Below are positions 25,521 to 33,825 of a DNA stretch of 64,000 nt, in pieces. Each line of letters starts with the position of its first letter. The first letter of the stretch is position 1. A program made the position numbers and the translations under genes. The notes under the pieces are model-generated. The model had not been told where the DNA came from, made no database searches, and was given only the letters and a program-made list of their open reading frames with translations. Origin of the DNA: Hungatella hathewayi WAL-18680 (lineage in GTDB: Bacteria; Bacillota; Clostridia; Lachnospirales; Lachnospiraceae); assembly GCF_000235505.1 (NCBI RefSeq), contig NZ_JH379028.1, forward strand, positions 81,358 to 145,357. The letters run 5' to 3'.

Positions 25521-26453
25521 TTAATCATACATCTTGATACATTCCTCCACTAAATCCCAAAACCATCCAGTATCAATGGAAATCCCGACTTTGGCATTTG
25601 GAGTATGTCCCAATACGCCCAGCTCGTCACACACAGTACGTCCATAACACGGTCCGTTGTTCACATCGATTTCCACAAACATATCTCTGGTTTTGATACA
25701 GCCCGGATTGATAAGATAGCCGATGCAGGTGGCGTCATGCACGGGCCCCCCGGGCAGTCCGTAATTTTCAAACTGCGTTTTCAGTGTGAAATTCATGATG
25801 TCACTGAACAGCTGCCCGGCGGCATTCCCTACATTTTCCATGCGTGAAATGACGTCGGGGGTACATACTGTCTGGTTGGTTAAATCCAGCCCCATCATCA
25901 CCAGCGGCACCCCGGAGGTAAAGACAACCCGTGCCGCTTCCGGGTCCGCGAAGATATTGAATTCTGCGGAAGGTGTGAAATTACCGGTGCCATAGGCGCC
26001 GCCCATCAGTACAATCTCCCGGATTTTAGGTATGATGGCAGGTTCCATACGCATGGATACAGCGATATTGGTGAGTGGTCCCACCGGAACCAGAGTGATA
26101 TCCCCGTCGCTTGCCATCAGAGTTTCAATGATGTATTGTACGGCATGAATCTTCTCCTCTTTGCGTGTCAGCGGTTCAAATACCGGACCGTCCAGACCGC
26201 TTTCCCCGTGGATATTGCCTGCCACAATCTGCTCCCGCATCAGAGGCCTCGGCATGCCCTTATACACTGGTACTTGAATCCCCAGTTTCTGGCAGACATT
26301 CAGCCCATTTACCAGTGTTTTGTCCAGCGTCTGGTTACCTGCTACAATAGTAATCCCCAGCAAATCAATGGCAGGATGTCTGGCTGCCATCATGATAGCA
26401 ATCGCATCGTCGTGCCCTGGGTCACAGTCCAGTATGATTTTCCGTTTTTCCAT
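25521..26453 (-). CDS. rihB: Ribonucleoside hydrolase, RihB type
   Basis: This 310-residue nucleoside hydrolase cleaves the N-glycosidic bond of ribonucleosides to ribose and free base in the cytoplasm. The calcium-site motif [14 protein letters not shown] opens the protein, [20 protein letters not shown] lies mid-chain and [13 protein letters not shown] near residue 238. The sequence is strikingly close, as I recall it, to E. coli RihB (YeiK), which prefers pyrimidine ribosides. It is divergent from a YeiL-like activator, the same pairing as in E. coli. The ATG follows AAAGGAG with normal spacing. Confidence 0.93.
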   Translation of the reverse strand: MEKRKIILDCDPGHDDAIAIMMAARHPAIDLLGITIVAGNQTLDKTLVNGLNVCQKLGIQVPVYKGMPRPLMREQIVAGNIHGESGLDGPVFEPLTRKEEKIHAVQYIIETLMASDGDITLVPVGPLTNIAVSMRMEPAIIPKIREIVLMGGAYGTGNFTPSAEFNIFADPEAARVVFTSGVPLVMMGLDLTNQTVCTPDVISRMENVGNAAGQLFSDIMNFTLKTQFENYGLPGGPVHDATCIGYLINPGCIKTRDMFVEIDVNNGPCYGRTVCDELGVLGHTPNAKVGISIDTGWFWDLVEECIKMYD

Positions 26454-26473
26454 TTTCAGTTCTCCTTTCTCTT

Positions 26474-26493
26474 ATCACCGCATCTGCGGTGAT
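26474..26493 (-). promoter_or_regulatory. Palindrome in the rihB leader
   Basis: ATCACCGCA and TGCGGTGAT flank a two-base centre, giving a perfect 20-base palindrome 21 bases before the rihB start. It may be an operator or a 5' leader hairpin next to the ribosome binding site. Confidence 0.5.
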
Positions 26494-26510
26494 TCTCCAC
26501 CTCGTTCTAT

Positions 26511-26558
26511 TTGCATTATAACAACGGAAACGATATACTAAATATGAGAAATCTCATA
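26511..26558. promoter_or_regulatory. Overlapping rihB and yeiL promoters with a Crp/Fnr-type operator
   Basis: For yeiL on the + strand, TTGCAT (26511-26516) and TATACT (26534-26539) have a 17-base spacer. For rihB on the minus strand, TATAAT lies at 26515-26520 with only a poor -35 (ATTTAG). The palindrome TATGAGA-AA-TCTCATA (26543-26558) is centred about 42 bases upstream of the rihB start, the class II activator position, and lies on the yeiL start point. Predicted effect: YeiL activates rihB and represses itself. Confidence 0.65.
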
Positions 26559-26573
26559 CTGGAAGGAGAAAAC

Positions 26574-27263
26574 ATGAAAGAAGTAAAAAATGAGACAAAA
26601 AAGCAGCAGCTGATGGATAGCTCCGGCTATTTGCAGCAGTTTTCAACCGACATGACATCACACACCCGGCTGTTTCGGATAGAGGCGGGAGAATATATTG
26701 TAAAAGAAGGGGAGCGTCCGGATTATTTGTTTTATCTTGCACAGGGCAGAGCCAAGCTATATGTGACCATGCCAAACGGACGTGTATCCCTCATAGATTT
26801 TTTTACGTCCCCTTGTTTTATCGGGGAGATGGAGTTACTCAATGAAGAGTTCGAGGTCAGGGCCGTACAGGCAATTGAAACAAGCTGGTGTCTGGCACTT
26901 GGGATGAAACAGCACCGGAACCAGCTTTTAAACGATGTGATATTTCTGCGCAGTCTCTGTATTCTGCTAAGTGTTAAAAATTACCGCAATATCATATCCG
27001 CCACGCAGAATCAGTCCTTTCCGCTGGCAAATCGTCTGGCCGCCTTTATCCTGCTTACCCAAAATGAAGGCGTTTACCAGGAAAAACACACTCAGGCGGC
27101 GGAGTATCTGGGAGTATCCTACCGTCATCTGCTTTACGTTCTGGCACAGTTTCAACGGGACGGCCTGATAGGCAAACAGGGTGGCGGTTATCTCATCAGG
27201 GAGCCGAAGATTCTTGCCGGGCTGGCCCGGGAAATGGCGCCGGATGAGGAGCAGTTTTTATAG
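26574..27263 (+). CDS. yeiL: Crp/Fnr-family regulator YeiL
   Basis: This 229-residue regulator has a cyclic-nucleotide-binding-like domain (residues about 25-130) and a C-terminal winged helix with the recognition segment [19 protein letters not shown]. It resembles E. coli YeiL closely in my memory of that protein, including [23 protein letters not shown] and NYRNI segments. The start at 26574 follows GGAAGGAGAAAAC. It is divergent from rihB, with a candidate operator between them. Its 3' end overlaps the convergent ribokinase-fusion gene by six bases. YeiL in E. coli is linked to stationary-phase nutrient stress. Confidence 0.9.
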   Translation: MKEVKNETKKQQLMDSSGYLQQFSTDMTSHTRLFRIEAGEYIVKEGERPDYLFYLAQGRAKLYVTMPNGRVSLIDFFTSPCFIGEMELLNEEFEVRAVQAIETSWCLALGMKQHRNQLLNDVIFLRSLCILLSVKNYRNIISATQNQSFPLANRLAAFILLTQNEGVYQEKHTQAAEYLGVSYRHLLYVLAQFQRDGLIGKQGGGYLIREPKILAGLAREMAPDEEQFL

Positions 27264-28601
27264 AGTCTCCGTCAATTTTGGCAGCAGCCGGTTGGCCGAG
27301 CAGTTGATAAGCTCCGGTTCTTTTCTGGCAATGTAGGCTTCCAGAGAGTTTCTGTCAATCATAGCCGGGATAACGCCCTGTCTGGAGACACAGAAGCCGG
27401 CCGCATAGGTGGCGATTTTGGCGGCGTTGACCAGAGAGTAACCGTTTTGAAGATAGACGGCTAGTGTAGATATAAATGCGTCAGCTGCCCCGGTGGTGTC
27501 TACCGGGATGAAGTCAGCGGCGGGGAGGTATCCACAGAAGGAAGTATCTTTGATATAACAGCCATGGTGTCCCAGCGTGATGATCACTGTTTTGGCGCCC
27601 ATGGCGAGAAATGCATCCGCTTTGCTTTCCACATCCGGCATGCCCGGGCATAACATTTCAGCTTCTTTTCGATTGGGCACAAAGATATCTATATACTGCA
27701 TCAGGGAACGGTCAATCCGGTTGATGGCGGCTGGCTTTAATATATTTTTGACTCCGTGGGCGTGAGCCAGCCTGGCCGCTTCCAATATAGCCGCTTCCGG
27801 CACCTCTGTCTGAAGCAGACAATATTCACAATGCTCAAATAAATCATCATAACAGGAAATATCAGCCGGAGTCAGGTTTTGATTGGCTCCTGCCAGCAGC
27901 GTAATCATGCTTTCCCCATCATTTTGCACATGGATGTAGGCTTTTCCGGTCTCGGCCAGAGAATCCCGCTTGATCCCCTGAATATCAACGTGGTATTCTT
28001 CCATATAGGAGTACACCAGACTGGAGTCGTAATCATTGCCGACCCGCCCGATTAAGGATACCTCATTTTCCAGTTTCGCGACTCCCACGGCCTGGTTGGC
28101 TCCCTTGCCTCCGGGAATGACGGAATGTTTGCTGGTGCTGATGGTCTTGCCCGGCTGCGGCAGTTCATTGACGTTCAAAGTCACGTCAATATTAACACTT
28201 CCCACCACCACAATCCGCTTGGAATGGGAGGAAAATGGAATATCCAGACTGAGGGTGTGGTCCAGCGGGTAAGCGGACTCAAACGCCGGTAACATGTTCT
28301 CCTGTTTTTCGCATGAATCAATCAGTCTCTCGCAGACAAAGCGGCCAAATTCATAGTAGGGTATCTTAATACCTGATATTCCCGGGTAGCGGGTATTTTC
28401 TCCCATATCATCCCGAAGGCTGATGAGAGAGAGGTCGTAAGGGACAGAAATTTTAAATTTGCCCAGCTGCTCCATCAGGATTGTGGCGGAGTCGTAGTAA
28501 GGGCTCACAATTCCGGAAAACGTGTGCGATAGAACCCCGTTGTACCATGAACCTGACTCGGCCGGAAGAATCATGCTGTCGGAGAAGGGGATGTTGTTGT
28601 C
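27258..28601 (-). CDS. C-terminal half of the cluster A LacI-ribokinase fusion (out of frame with its N-terminal half)
   Basis: This part encodes the end of a LacI-type ligand-binding domain and then a full ribokinase-like PfkB domain, starting near [16 protein letters not shown], with [10 protein letters not shown] and the C-terminal DTTGAADAF. It continues the 28600-29196 gene only if one base is gained in reading: a run of six T's at 28602-28607 puts a UGA after CLF. With a +1 shift the product matches the intact paralogue at 38731-40644 without gaps. The internal ATG at 28574 has no ribosome binding site, so independent translation is doubtful. It may be a pseudogene fragment, a recoded gene or an assembly error. 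Confidence 0.75.
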   Translation of the reverse strand, partial: DNNIPFSDSMILPAESGSWYNGVLSHTFSGIVSPYYDSATILMEQLGKFKISVPYDLSLISLRDDMGENTRYPGISGIKIPYYEFGRFVCERLIDSCEKQENMLPAFESAYPLDHTLSLDIPFSSHSKRIVVVGSVNIDVTLNVNELPQPGKTISTSKHSVIPGGKGANQAVGVAKLENEVSLIGRVGNDYDSSLVYSYMEEYHVDIQGIKRDSLAETGKAYIHVQNDGESMITLLAGANQNLTPADISCYDDLFEHCEYCLLQTEVPEAAILEAARLAHAHGVKNILKPAAINRIDRSLMQYIDIFVPNRKEAEMLCPGMPDVESKADAFLAMGAKTVIITLGHHGCYIKDTSFCGYLPAADFIPVDTTGAADAFISTLAVYLQNGYSLVNAAKIATYAAGFCVSRQGVIPAMIDRNSLEAYIARKEPELINCSANRLLPKLTETL

Positions 28602-29196
28602 AAAAAAGACATTTGCGAAATCCCTCCAGCACCGCCTGGGAGCGGGGACTGTTTTCCTTCAGCAGACAACCCAGCTTTCTGTGATGATAATCTACCAGCA
28701 TCTGTGTGGCCTGATACCCGATCTCGGTAAAGTCAATAAAATAAGAATTCTGTTTCTCATCTGAATTTATCAGGCAGATTTCGATATTCTGCTCCTCAAA
28801 ATAATGCCGGTTGTCCAGGCTTTGCGCGTGAACCGGCTCCCAGATGACCCCATCTACATTGTTCTTGCACAGAGAGGAGATATTCTTTAACTCATTGGCA
28901 GGGTCCGTGCCGCTTTCGTAGACCATAACACTGTAACCATGTTCCTGAGCCGCGGAAATGATGCCGTTCAGAAACAGATTCGTCCTGGAGAGCGAAGGAA
29001 TCAGTAGGCCAAGAATAAAGGTTCTGGCCTCCGAAGTGCTTTTTACGGAGCCATAAGGTACATAGTTATAATCCTTTACAATTTTTAAAACCCGGTTTCT
29101 TGTCTCTACATTAATGTTCTCATCCTTGTTGTTGACGATTTTGGATACGGTAGAGATAGAGACGTCAGCCAGTCTGGCTATATCTTTTATAGTCAT
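28600..29196 (-). CDS. N-terminal half of the cluster A LacI-ribokinase fusion, LacI part
   Basis: This 198-residue stretch starts with a canonical LacI helix-turn-helix, TIKDIARLADVSISTVSKIV, and runs into the periplasmic-binding-like ligand domain. It stops early at a UGA created by a six-T run. The paralogue at 38731-40644 has the identical recognition helices, so both should bind the same operators. A truncated product of this size would keep the DNA-binding domain but lose part of the ligand domain and the kinase. It is divergent from a stand-alone ribokinase gene, with shared overlapping promoters. Confidence 0.8.
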   Translation of the reverse strand: MTIKDIARLADVSISTVSKIVNNKDENINVETRNRVLKIVKDYNYVPYGSVKSTSEARTFILGLLIPSLSRTNLFLNGIISAAQEHGYSVMVYESGTDPANELKNISSLCKNNVDGVIWEPVHAQSLDNRHYFEEQNIEICLINSDEKQNSYFIDFTEIGYQATQMLVDYHHRKLGCLLKENSPRSQAVLEGFRKCLF

Positions 29197-29264
29197 AAAC
29201 TCAAGTCCTTTCTGTATTATTCTTATTCTTTTATCCCCTTAAAATATCCTTCTTGGAATATCGA

Positions 29265-29298
29265 TTATCAAATACGCTTAAAGAAAGTATTTGATAAA
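29265..29298 (-). promoter_or_regulatory. Leader hairpin of the cluster A LacI-ribokinase gene
   Basis: TTATCAAATAC (29265-29275) and its exact complement (29288-29298) form an AT-rich 11-bp stem with a 12-base loop in the predicted 5' untranslated region. No T run follows on the minus strand. It is absent from the second cluster. Confidence 0.45.
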
Positions 29299-29316
29299 AA
29301 ATATTTCTTATAAAAA

Positions 29317-29394
29317 ATATACTCCAAATATTGACAATAGTCAATGAATGGAGTATAAATAATATAAAGAAACTTATTTAATAAAATGTTTTAC
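29317..29394. promoter_or_regulatory. Overlapping divergent promoters and LacI-type operator, cluster A
   Basis: A 40-base dyad (29319-29358) has arms TATACTCCA/TGGAGTATA and core ATTGAC-AATA-GTCAAT. Rightward: TTGACA (29332-29337), 17 bases, TATAAA (29355-29360). Leftward: TTGACT (29340-29345), 17 bases, TATATT (29317-29322). The two -35 boxes lie in the same palindrome. About 22 bases after the rightward start is TAAAATGTTTTA (29383-29394), a LacI-family-like operator that recurs in cluster B. Confidence 0.75.
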
Positions 29395-29440
29395 CATACA
29401 AAATCAACAATGCACACAGAAAAATAAGGAGGTGAGGGGA

Positions 29441-30373
29441 TTGAAAGGAAAAATCCTTATCGCAGGCAGCTTAAACATGGACATCGTCATCAACATGACC
29501 AGGATGCCTGTGATTGGTGAAACTGTTTTGGGGAAGGAGCTGGCCAATGTTCCCGGCGGGAAGGGTGCAAATCAGGCGTGCGCGGCCGGAAAGCTTGGCG
29601 GAGACGCGGTGATGCTTGGATGCATCGGCCGGGACAGTTTTGGCGGTGTGCTGCAAAAGAGTCTGGCGGATAGCGGGGTAGACAGTTCCAGACTGAGACA
29701 GACCGGCAGCTGCACCGGAACAGCTTCCATCTATGTGGATGGAAACGGAGATAACAGCATTGTGGTGGTTCCGGGAGCAAATCACGATTGTGGTGTGGAA
29801 TATTTAAAAGAGATGGATGACGCCTTTCAGGAATGCAGTTACATACTGCTTCAGATGGAGATACCGCCGGAGGCGGTGTACTACGCCGTCAGAAGAGGAC
29901 GGGAGCTGGGAAAGACCGTGATTTTAAATCCGGCTCCGGCGCCGGAGGAGATTCCGCGGGAGATTCTTGAGAAAGTGGATTATCTGACACCTAATGAGAC
30001 GGAGCTTGCCAAGTTAAGCGGTCTGGAAGGAACCGATGTCAAGTCCATTGAGGCAGGGGCCCGGAGGCTGATTGAGATGGGTGCCAGGCATGTGATTGTC
30101 ACTATGGGAGACCAGGGCTGTTTTCTGGCTGGTGATGGAAAGACAAAGGTCTTCCCGGCAAGAAAGGTGGAATCCGTGGATACCACAGCGGCCGGTGACT
30201 GCTTTAACGGAGCCTTTGTCACGGCGCTCGCGGAGGGGATGAATGTAGAAGAGTCCATCCGGCTGGCCAATGCGGCTTCATCCATCGCGGTGACAAGGAA
30301 AGGGGCACAGAGCTCCCTGCCGACAAGGGAGGAAGTGGACGCGGTCCAAAAGGCCTGCCGGGAGGTGAGCTAA
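29441..30373 (+). CDS. rbsK: Ribokinase (cluster A)
   Basis: This 310-residue PfkB-family kinase phosphorylates ribose (or a close sugar) to the 5-phosphate. It begins with the family strand [16 protein letters not shown], has the substrate loop [10 protein letters not shown] near residue 41 and the catalytic anion-hole motif [13 protein letters not shown] near 245. I chose TTG at 29441 because AAGGAGG lies eight bases upstream, while the GTG at 29432 is too close to it. It is the first gene of an operon with a membrane protein, a nucleoside ABC importer and two ADP-ribosylglycohydrolases. Confidence 0.88.
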   Translation: MKGKILIAGSLNMDIVINMTRMPVIGETVLGKELANVPGGKGANQACAAGKLGGDAVMLGCIGRDSFGGVLQKSLADSGVDSSRLRQTGSCTGTASIYVDGNGDNSIVVVPGANHDCGVEYLKEMDDAFQECSYILLQMEIPPEAVYYAVRRGRELGKTVILNPAPAPEEIPREILEKVDYLTPNETELAKLSGLEGTDVKSIEAGARRLIEMGARHVIVTMGDQGCFLAGDGKTKVFPARKVESVDTTAAGDCFNGAFVTALAEGMNVEESIRLANAASSIAVTRKGAQSSLPTREEVDAVQKACREVS

Positions 30374-31024
30374 GTGAGATATTCAAAGAAAAGCATTGTG
30401 GTACGCTGTATCGTCATTGTGATGGGGGTGTTCCTGGCCGGGTTCGGCTGTGCCTGTTATATGAAGGCAAATTTAGGCTCCGACCCGGTGACGGCATTTA
30501 TTCAGGGACTTGGAAAAGTACTGCATGTTTCCCCGGGAATGGCCACGAACGTATTAAATGTTTCGGCGTTCCTGATTTTACTGGTTGTGGGACGCAGGCT
30601 GATTCATATCGGCACCATTCTCTACACGCTGCTGCTCGGCATTTTTGTGGATGCGTCATCCGCTCTGCTGACAGCCGTATTGGGAAATGCTCCGGGAATG
30701 CCCAGCCGGATTATCGTGCTGGTGCTGGGGACGGCCGCGATTGGATTTGGGCTGGGATTATACCAGGCGGCAGAGCTTGGAATCGGGCCTACGGATGGGA
30801 TTAACCAGACCATCGTGAGAGTGACAGGTCTTCCTTACAGAGTGGAGAGAATTCTGTTTGACGCGGTGATGGCGGCGGCAGGATGGCTGCTCGGAGGGAC
30901 TGTGTTTATTGGAACTATTGTTGGGATTGTAGCGGTGGGGCCGATTATGGCTCCTACGATTACATGGGGTAAGAAGCTGTTACATGAGGAGAATCCCCAG
31001 CGTACCACGCGCGGGGAACATTAA
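30374..31024 (+). CDS. YczE/YitT-like integral membrane protein
   Basis: This 216-residue protein has about five or six hydrophobic segments and the YczE-family pattern GFGCACYMKANLGSDPV near residue 22, repeated in degenerate form as YQAAELGIGPTDG near 132. The biochemical role of the family is unknown. The GTG start lies directly after the ribokinase stop, and AGGTGAGCTAA provides the ribosome binding site. Its presence between a ribokinase and a nucleoside-binding lipoprotein suggests a membrane role in sugar or nucleoside handling, but that is only contextual. Confidence 0.8.
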   Translation: MRYSKKSIVVRCIVIVMGVFLAGFGCACYMKANLGSDPVTAFIQGLGKVLHVSPGMATNVLNVSAFLILLVVGRRLIHIGTILYTLLLGIFVDASSALLTAVLGNAPGMPSRIIVLVLGTAAIGFGLGLYQAAELGIGPTDGINQTIVRVTGLPYRVERILFDAVMAAAGWLLGGTVFIGTIVGIVAVGPIMAPTITWGKKLLHEENPQRTTRGEH

Positions 31025-31036
31025 GGAGGAGAAAGC

Positions 31037-32143
31037 ATGAAGAAAATGTATGGAAGAATTGCAGCGGTTATCACGGCGGCGGCCCTGGTGTTTAGCATGG
31101 CCGGATGTGGACAGAAGAAAGCGGCGGAGGATGACAAGCTGAAAGTAGCATTGCTGATAACGAGCAACCTTGGCGATAAGGGCTTCTATGACAGCGCCAA
31201 TGACGGTATGAAACTGATAGCCAGCGAGCTGGGAGCGGAAGTAAAGACTATCGAGATGGGGCAGGACCCGTCCAAATATGAGCCGTATTTCCGGGATGTG
31301 GCAGAGCAGGACTGGGATTATATCATAGTCGGTTCTTCACCGGCAGTGGAAGTGGCCGAGACATTGATTCCACAGTATCCGGACAAGAAGTTTATCATGT
31401 TCGATACGGAGGTGGACTGGAGCAAGGGAGATTTCAAGAACCTGTACTGTGTGCAGTATAAGCAGAATGAGGGCAGCTTCCTGGCAGGCGCCGTGGCGGC
31501 AATCATGACAACAGAGGGCAAAAATGCCAATCCGGAGAAGATTATCGGCTGTATTGGCGGCGGTGATCTTCCTATCATCAACGACTTTATGCTGGGATAT
31601 ATCAGAGGCGCCCAGTATGTGGAACCGGATATCAAGGTGGCGGTTTCCTATGCGGGAACCTTCGTAGACTCCACAAAGGGAAAAGAGCTTGCACTGTCAC
31701 AGATGAATCAGCAGAAGGTGGATATCTGTTACCAGATAGCGTCCCAGACAGGAATCGGTGTTCTCGATGCGGCGAAGGAGCTTGGCCTCTACGCGATCGG
31801 CGTTGACGGCGACCAGGCGGCGGCATTTAAGGATTCTGACCCGGCTATGGCCGAGGTGATCGTCACATCCATGATGAAACGTGTGGACCAGTCCCTGCTC
31901 AGAGCCGTGAAGATGGCGGAGGAAGGCACGCTCACATGGGGCCAGACAGAAGTTGTCGGTCTGAAAGAGCTTGGTGTGGGAATCGTTTACGGAGAGAATT
32001 TTGAGAGAGAATTATCGGCGGAGAATCAGCAGCTGGTCAAAGACCTGGAGCAGAAGATTATCAACGGTGAGATCGTCGTTGACTCCGCAATCGGTATGGA
32101 TACCGCAGACTTTGCAGTCATCCGCAACGAAGTAGCGCCGTAA
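31037..32143 (+). CDS. BMP-family nucleoside-binding lipoprotein (cluster A)
   Basis: This is a 368-residue solute-binding lipoprotein of the BMP/PnrA family, which delivers nucleosides to ABC importers. The signal peptide ends in the lipobox FSMAGC with Cys 24 as the lipid anchor. The mature part starts KLKVALLITSNLGDKGFYDS, typical of the fold. The gene begins 12 bases after the YczE-like gene with AAGGAGGAGAAAGC. An ATPase and two permeases follow, completing the importer. The bound nucleoside cannot be named from sequence. Confidence 0.9.
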   Translation: MKKMYGRIAAVITAAALVFSMAGCGQKKAAEDDKLKVALLITSNLGDKGFYDSANDGMKLIASELGAEVKTIEMGQDPSKYEPYFRDVAEQDWDYIIVGSSPAVEVAETLIPQYPDKKFIMFDTEVDWSKGDFKNLYCVQYKQNEGSFLAGAVAAIMTTEGKNANPEKIIGCIGGGDLPIINDFMLGYIRGAQYVEPDIKVAVSYAGTFVDSTKGKELALSQMNQQKVDICYQIASQTGIGVLDAAKELGLYAIGVDGDQAAAFKDSDPAMAEVIVTSMMKRVDQSLLRAVKMAEEGTLTWGQTEVVGLKELGVGIVYGENFERELSAENQQLVKDLEQKIINGEIVVDSAIGMDTADFAVIRNEVAP

Positions 32144-32170
32144 TGGAACTTTTGATACCGTGATAAAGGA

Positions 32171-32216
32171 AAGGCTGCCGGCATCCGATGGCAAACGAAA
32201 AGGTGCCGGCAGCCTT
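32171..32216 (+). promoter_or_regulatory. Strong hairpin between binding-protein and ATPase genes
   Basis: AAGGCTGCCGGCA (32171-32183) and its exact complement (32204-32216) form a 13-bp stem with a 20-base loop. Such structures after a binding-protein gene usually protect its mRNA or partly attenuate downstream genes. The in-frame ATG at 32188 sits in the loop, which argues against it as the ATPase start. Confidence 0.7.
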
Positions 32217-32232
32217 GAAAGAAGGTGGAACG

Positions 32233-33825
32233 ATGGGAAATGCAGTTGGGGAGAATCCAAATGGCAGTGCAGGGGAAGAGATACTGCGGATGAGCAACAT
32301 CACAAAGGTTTATCCCAATGGCTTTGTTGCCAATAAAAATGTGGATTTCCAATTGAGAAAAGGTGAGATTCACGCCCTGGCCGGAGAGAACGGAGCGGGG
32401 AAATCCACCCTGATGAAGGTCCTGTTTGGAGAGGAACGGCCGGATGAGGGGGAGATTATCTACAAGGGAAAGCCAGTCCAGATTGACAGTCCGCTTACGG
32501 CCATTGATATGGGAATCGGAATGGTGCATCAGCATTTTATGCTGGTTCCATCCCTGACAGTGGCGGAGAATATGGTGCTGGGTCTGGAGCCGCAGAAGTT
32601 TGGATTTATCAGATTCGACGAAGCGGTGAGACGGACCATGGAAGTGGCGGAGAAATACGGGCTGCCCATTGATGCCCATGCCCGTGTGATGGATTTGAGT
32701 GTGGGGCTAAAACAGAGGGTGGAAATCTTAAAGGCATTGCTGCGTGGAGCGGATATCCTCATACTGGATGAGCCGACAGCCGTGCTGACACCCCAGGAGA
32801 CGGTGGAGATATTTGAGGAGCTGAAGCATTTACGGAAACTGGGGCATACGGTTATCTTCATCTCCCATAAGCTGAATGAGATTAAAGAAATCTGCGACAG
32901 GATTACCATCATGAGAGATGGCAGAACGGTGGCGGTCAGGGATGTGGCGTCAGTTTCGGAGCAGGAGATATCGAAGCTGATGATTGGACGGGATATTGAT
33001 TTAAAGACCAACAAAAAACCGGCGAAACCGGGGGCGGTTAAGCTGGTGGTGGAGCATGTGAGCTATCACGACATGGCGGGCAGGGACATTTTAAAGGATA
33101 TCAGTCTGTCGGTGCGCCAAGGTGAGATTCTTGGAATTGCCGGTATTGAGGGAAATGGACAGAATGAGTTGAGCGAATTGATTACCGGTATGAGCAAATT
33201 GCAACGCGGTTCCATCAAAATCGGAGGCGTGAGTATTGAAAAGAAATCCATACGGAAGGTCAGGGAACTGAAGGTCTCCCATGTGTCACAGGACAGAATG
33301 ACGTATGGAGTGGTCAGTACGGCCGGTGTCAAGGATAACATGATAGCGGACCGCTACTATAAACGGGAATTCAACAAAGGGATCCTGTTAAACCGGAAGA
33401 AAATTGAGAGTGAGACCGACCGCCTGATTCAGGATTACGGTGTGAAATGTGATGACAGGGACCAGCCGGTCAGCATGCTTTCCGGAGGAAATATGCAGAA
33501 GGTGGTAGTGGCCCGTGAATTCTCCTCCGGTCCGGAACTGGTGATTGCCAACCAGCCCACGAGAGGCATCGATGTGGGGGCTGCGGAGCTGGTGAGAAAC
33601 AAGCTGGTGGAGCTTCGGGACGGGGGAACTGCTATTCTGCTGATATCCGCCGATTTGGCGGAGGTTATGGAGCTGAGCGACAGCATTATCGTGCTGCACA
33701 ACGGCAGTGTGGCGGCTTATCTGCCGGATGTCACCGGATTAAGCCCGGAGGAACTGGGCGAGTATATGCTGGGAATCAAGACGATGGATGAGAAGCAGAT
33801 AGGGAGGTGTATGCATGAACAGTAA
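32233..33825 (+). CDS. Nucleoside ABC importer ATP-binding protein (cluster A)
   Basis: This 530-residue protein is a double-ATPase subunit of the RbsA/YufO type. The first domain has GENGAGKST near residue 54, the LDEPTAVLTPQE Walker B region near 179 and VHQHFMLVPSLTV as Q-loop region. The second domain has a degenerate Walker A (GIEGNGQNEL) and an intact LSGGNMQKVVVARE signature, as usual in this family. The ATG at 32233 follows GAAGGTGG. It overlaps the next permease gene by 11 bases. Confidence 0.92.
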   Translation: MGNAVGENPNGSAGEEILRMSNITKVYPNGFVANKNVDFQLRKGEIHALAGENGAGKSTLMKVLFGEERPDEGEIIYKGKPVQIDSPLTAIDMGIGMVHQHFMLVPSLTVAENMVLGLEPQKFGFIRFDEAVRRTMEVAEKYGLPIDAHARVMDLSVGLKQRVEILKALLRGADILILDEPTAVLTPQETVEIFEELKHLRKLGHTVIFISHKLNEIKEICDRITIMRDGRTVAVRDVASVSEQEISKLMIGRDIDLKTNKKPAKPGAVKLVVEHVSYHDMAGRDILKDISLSVRQGEILGIAGIEGNGQNELSELITGMSKLQRGSIKIGGVSIEKKSIRKVRELKVSHVSQDRMTYGVVSTAGVKDNMIADRYYKREFNKGILLNRKKIESETDRLIQDYGVKCDDRDQPVSMLSGGNMQKVVVAREFSSGPELVIANQPTRGIDVGAAELVRNKLVELRDGGTAILLISADLAEVMELSDSIIVLHNGSVAAYLPDVTGLSPEELGEYMLGIKTMDEKQIGRCMHEQ

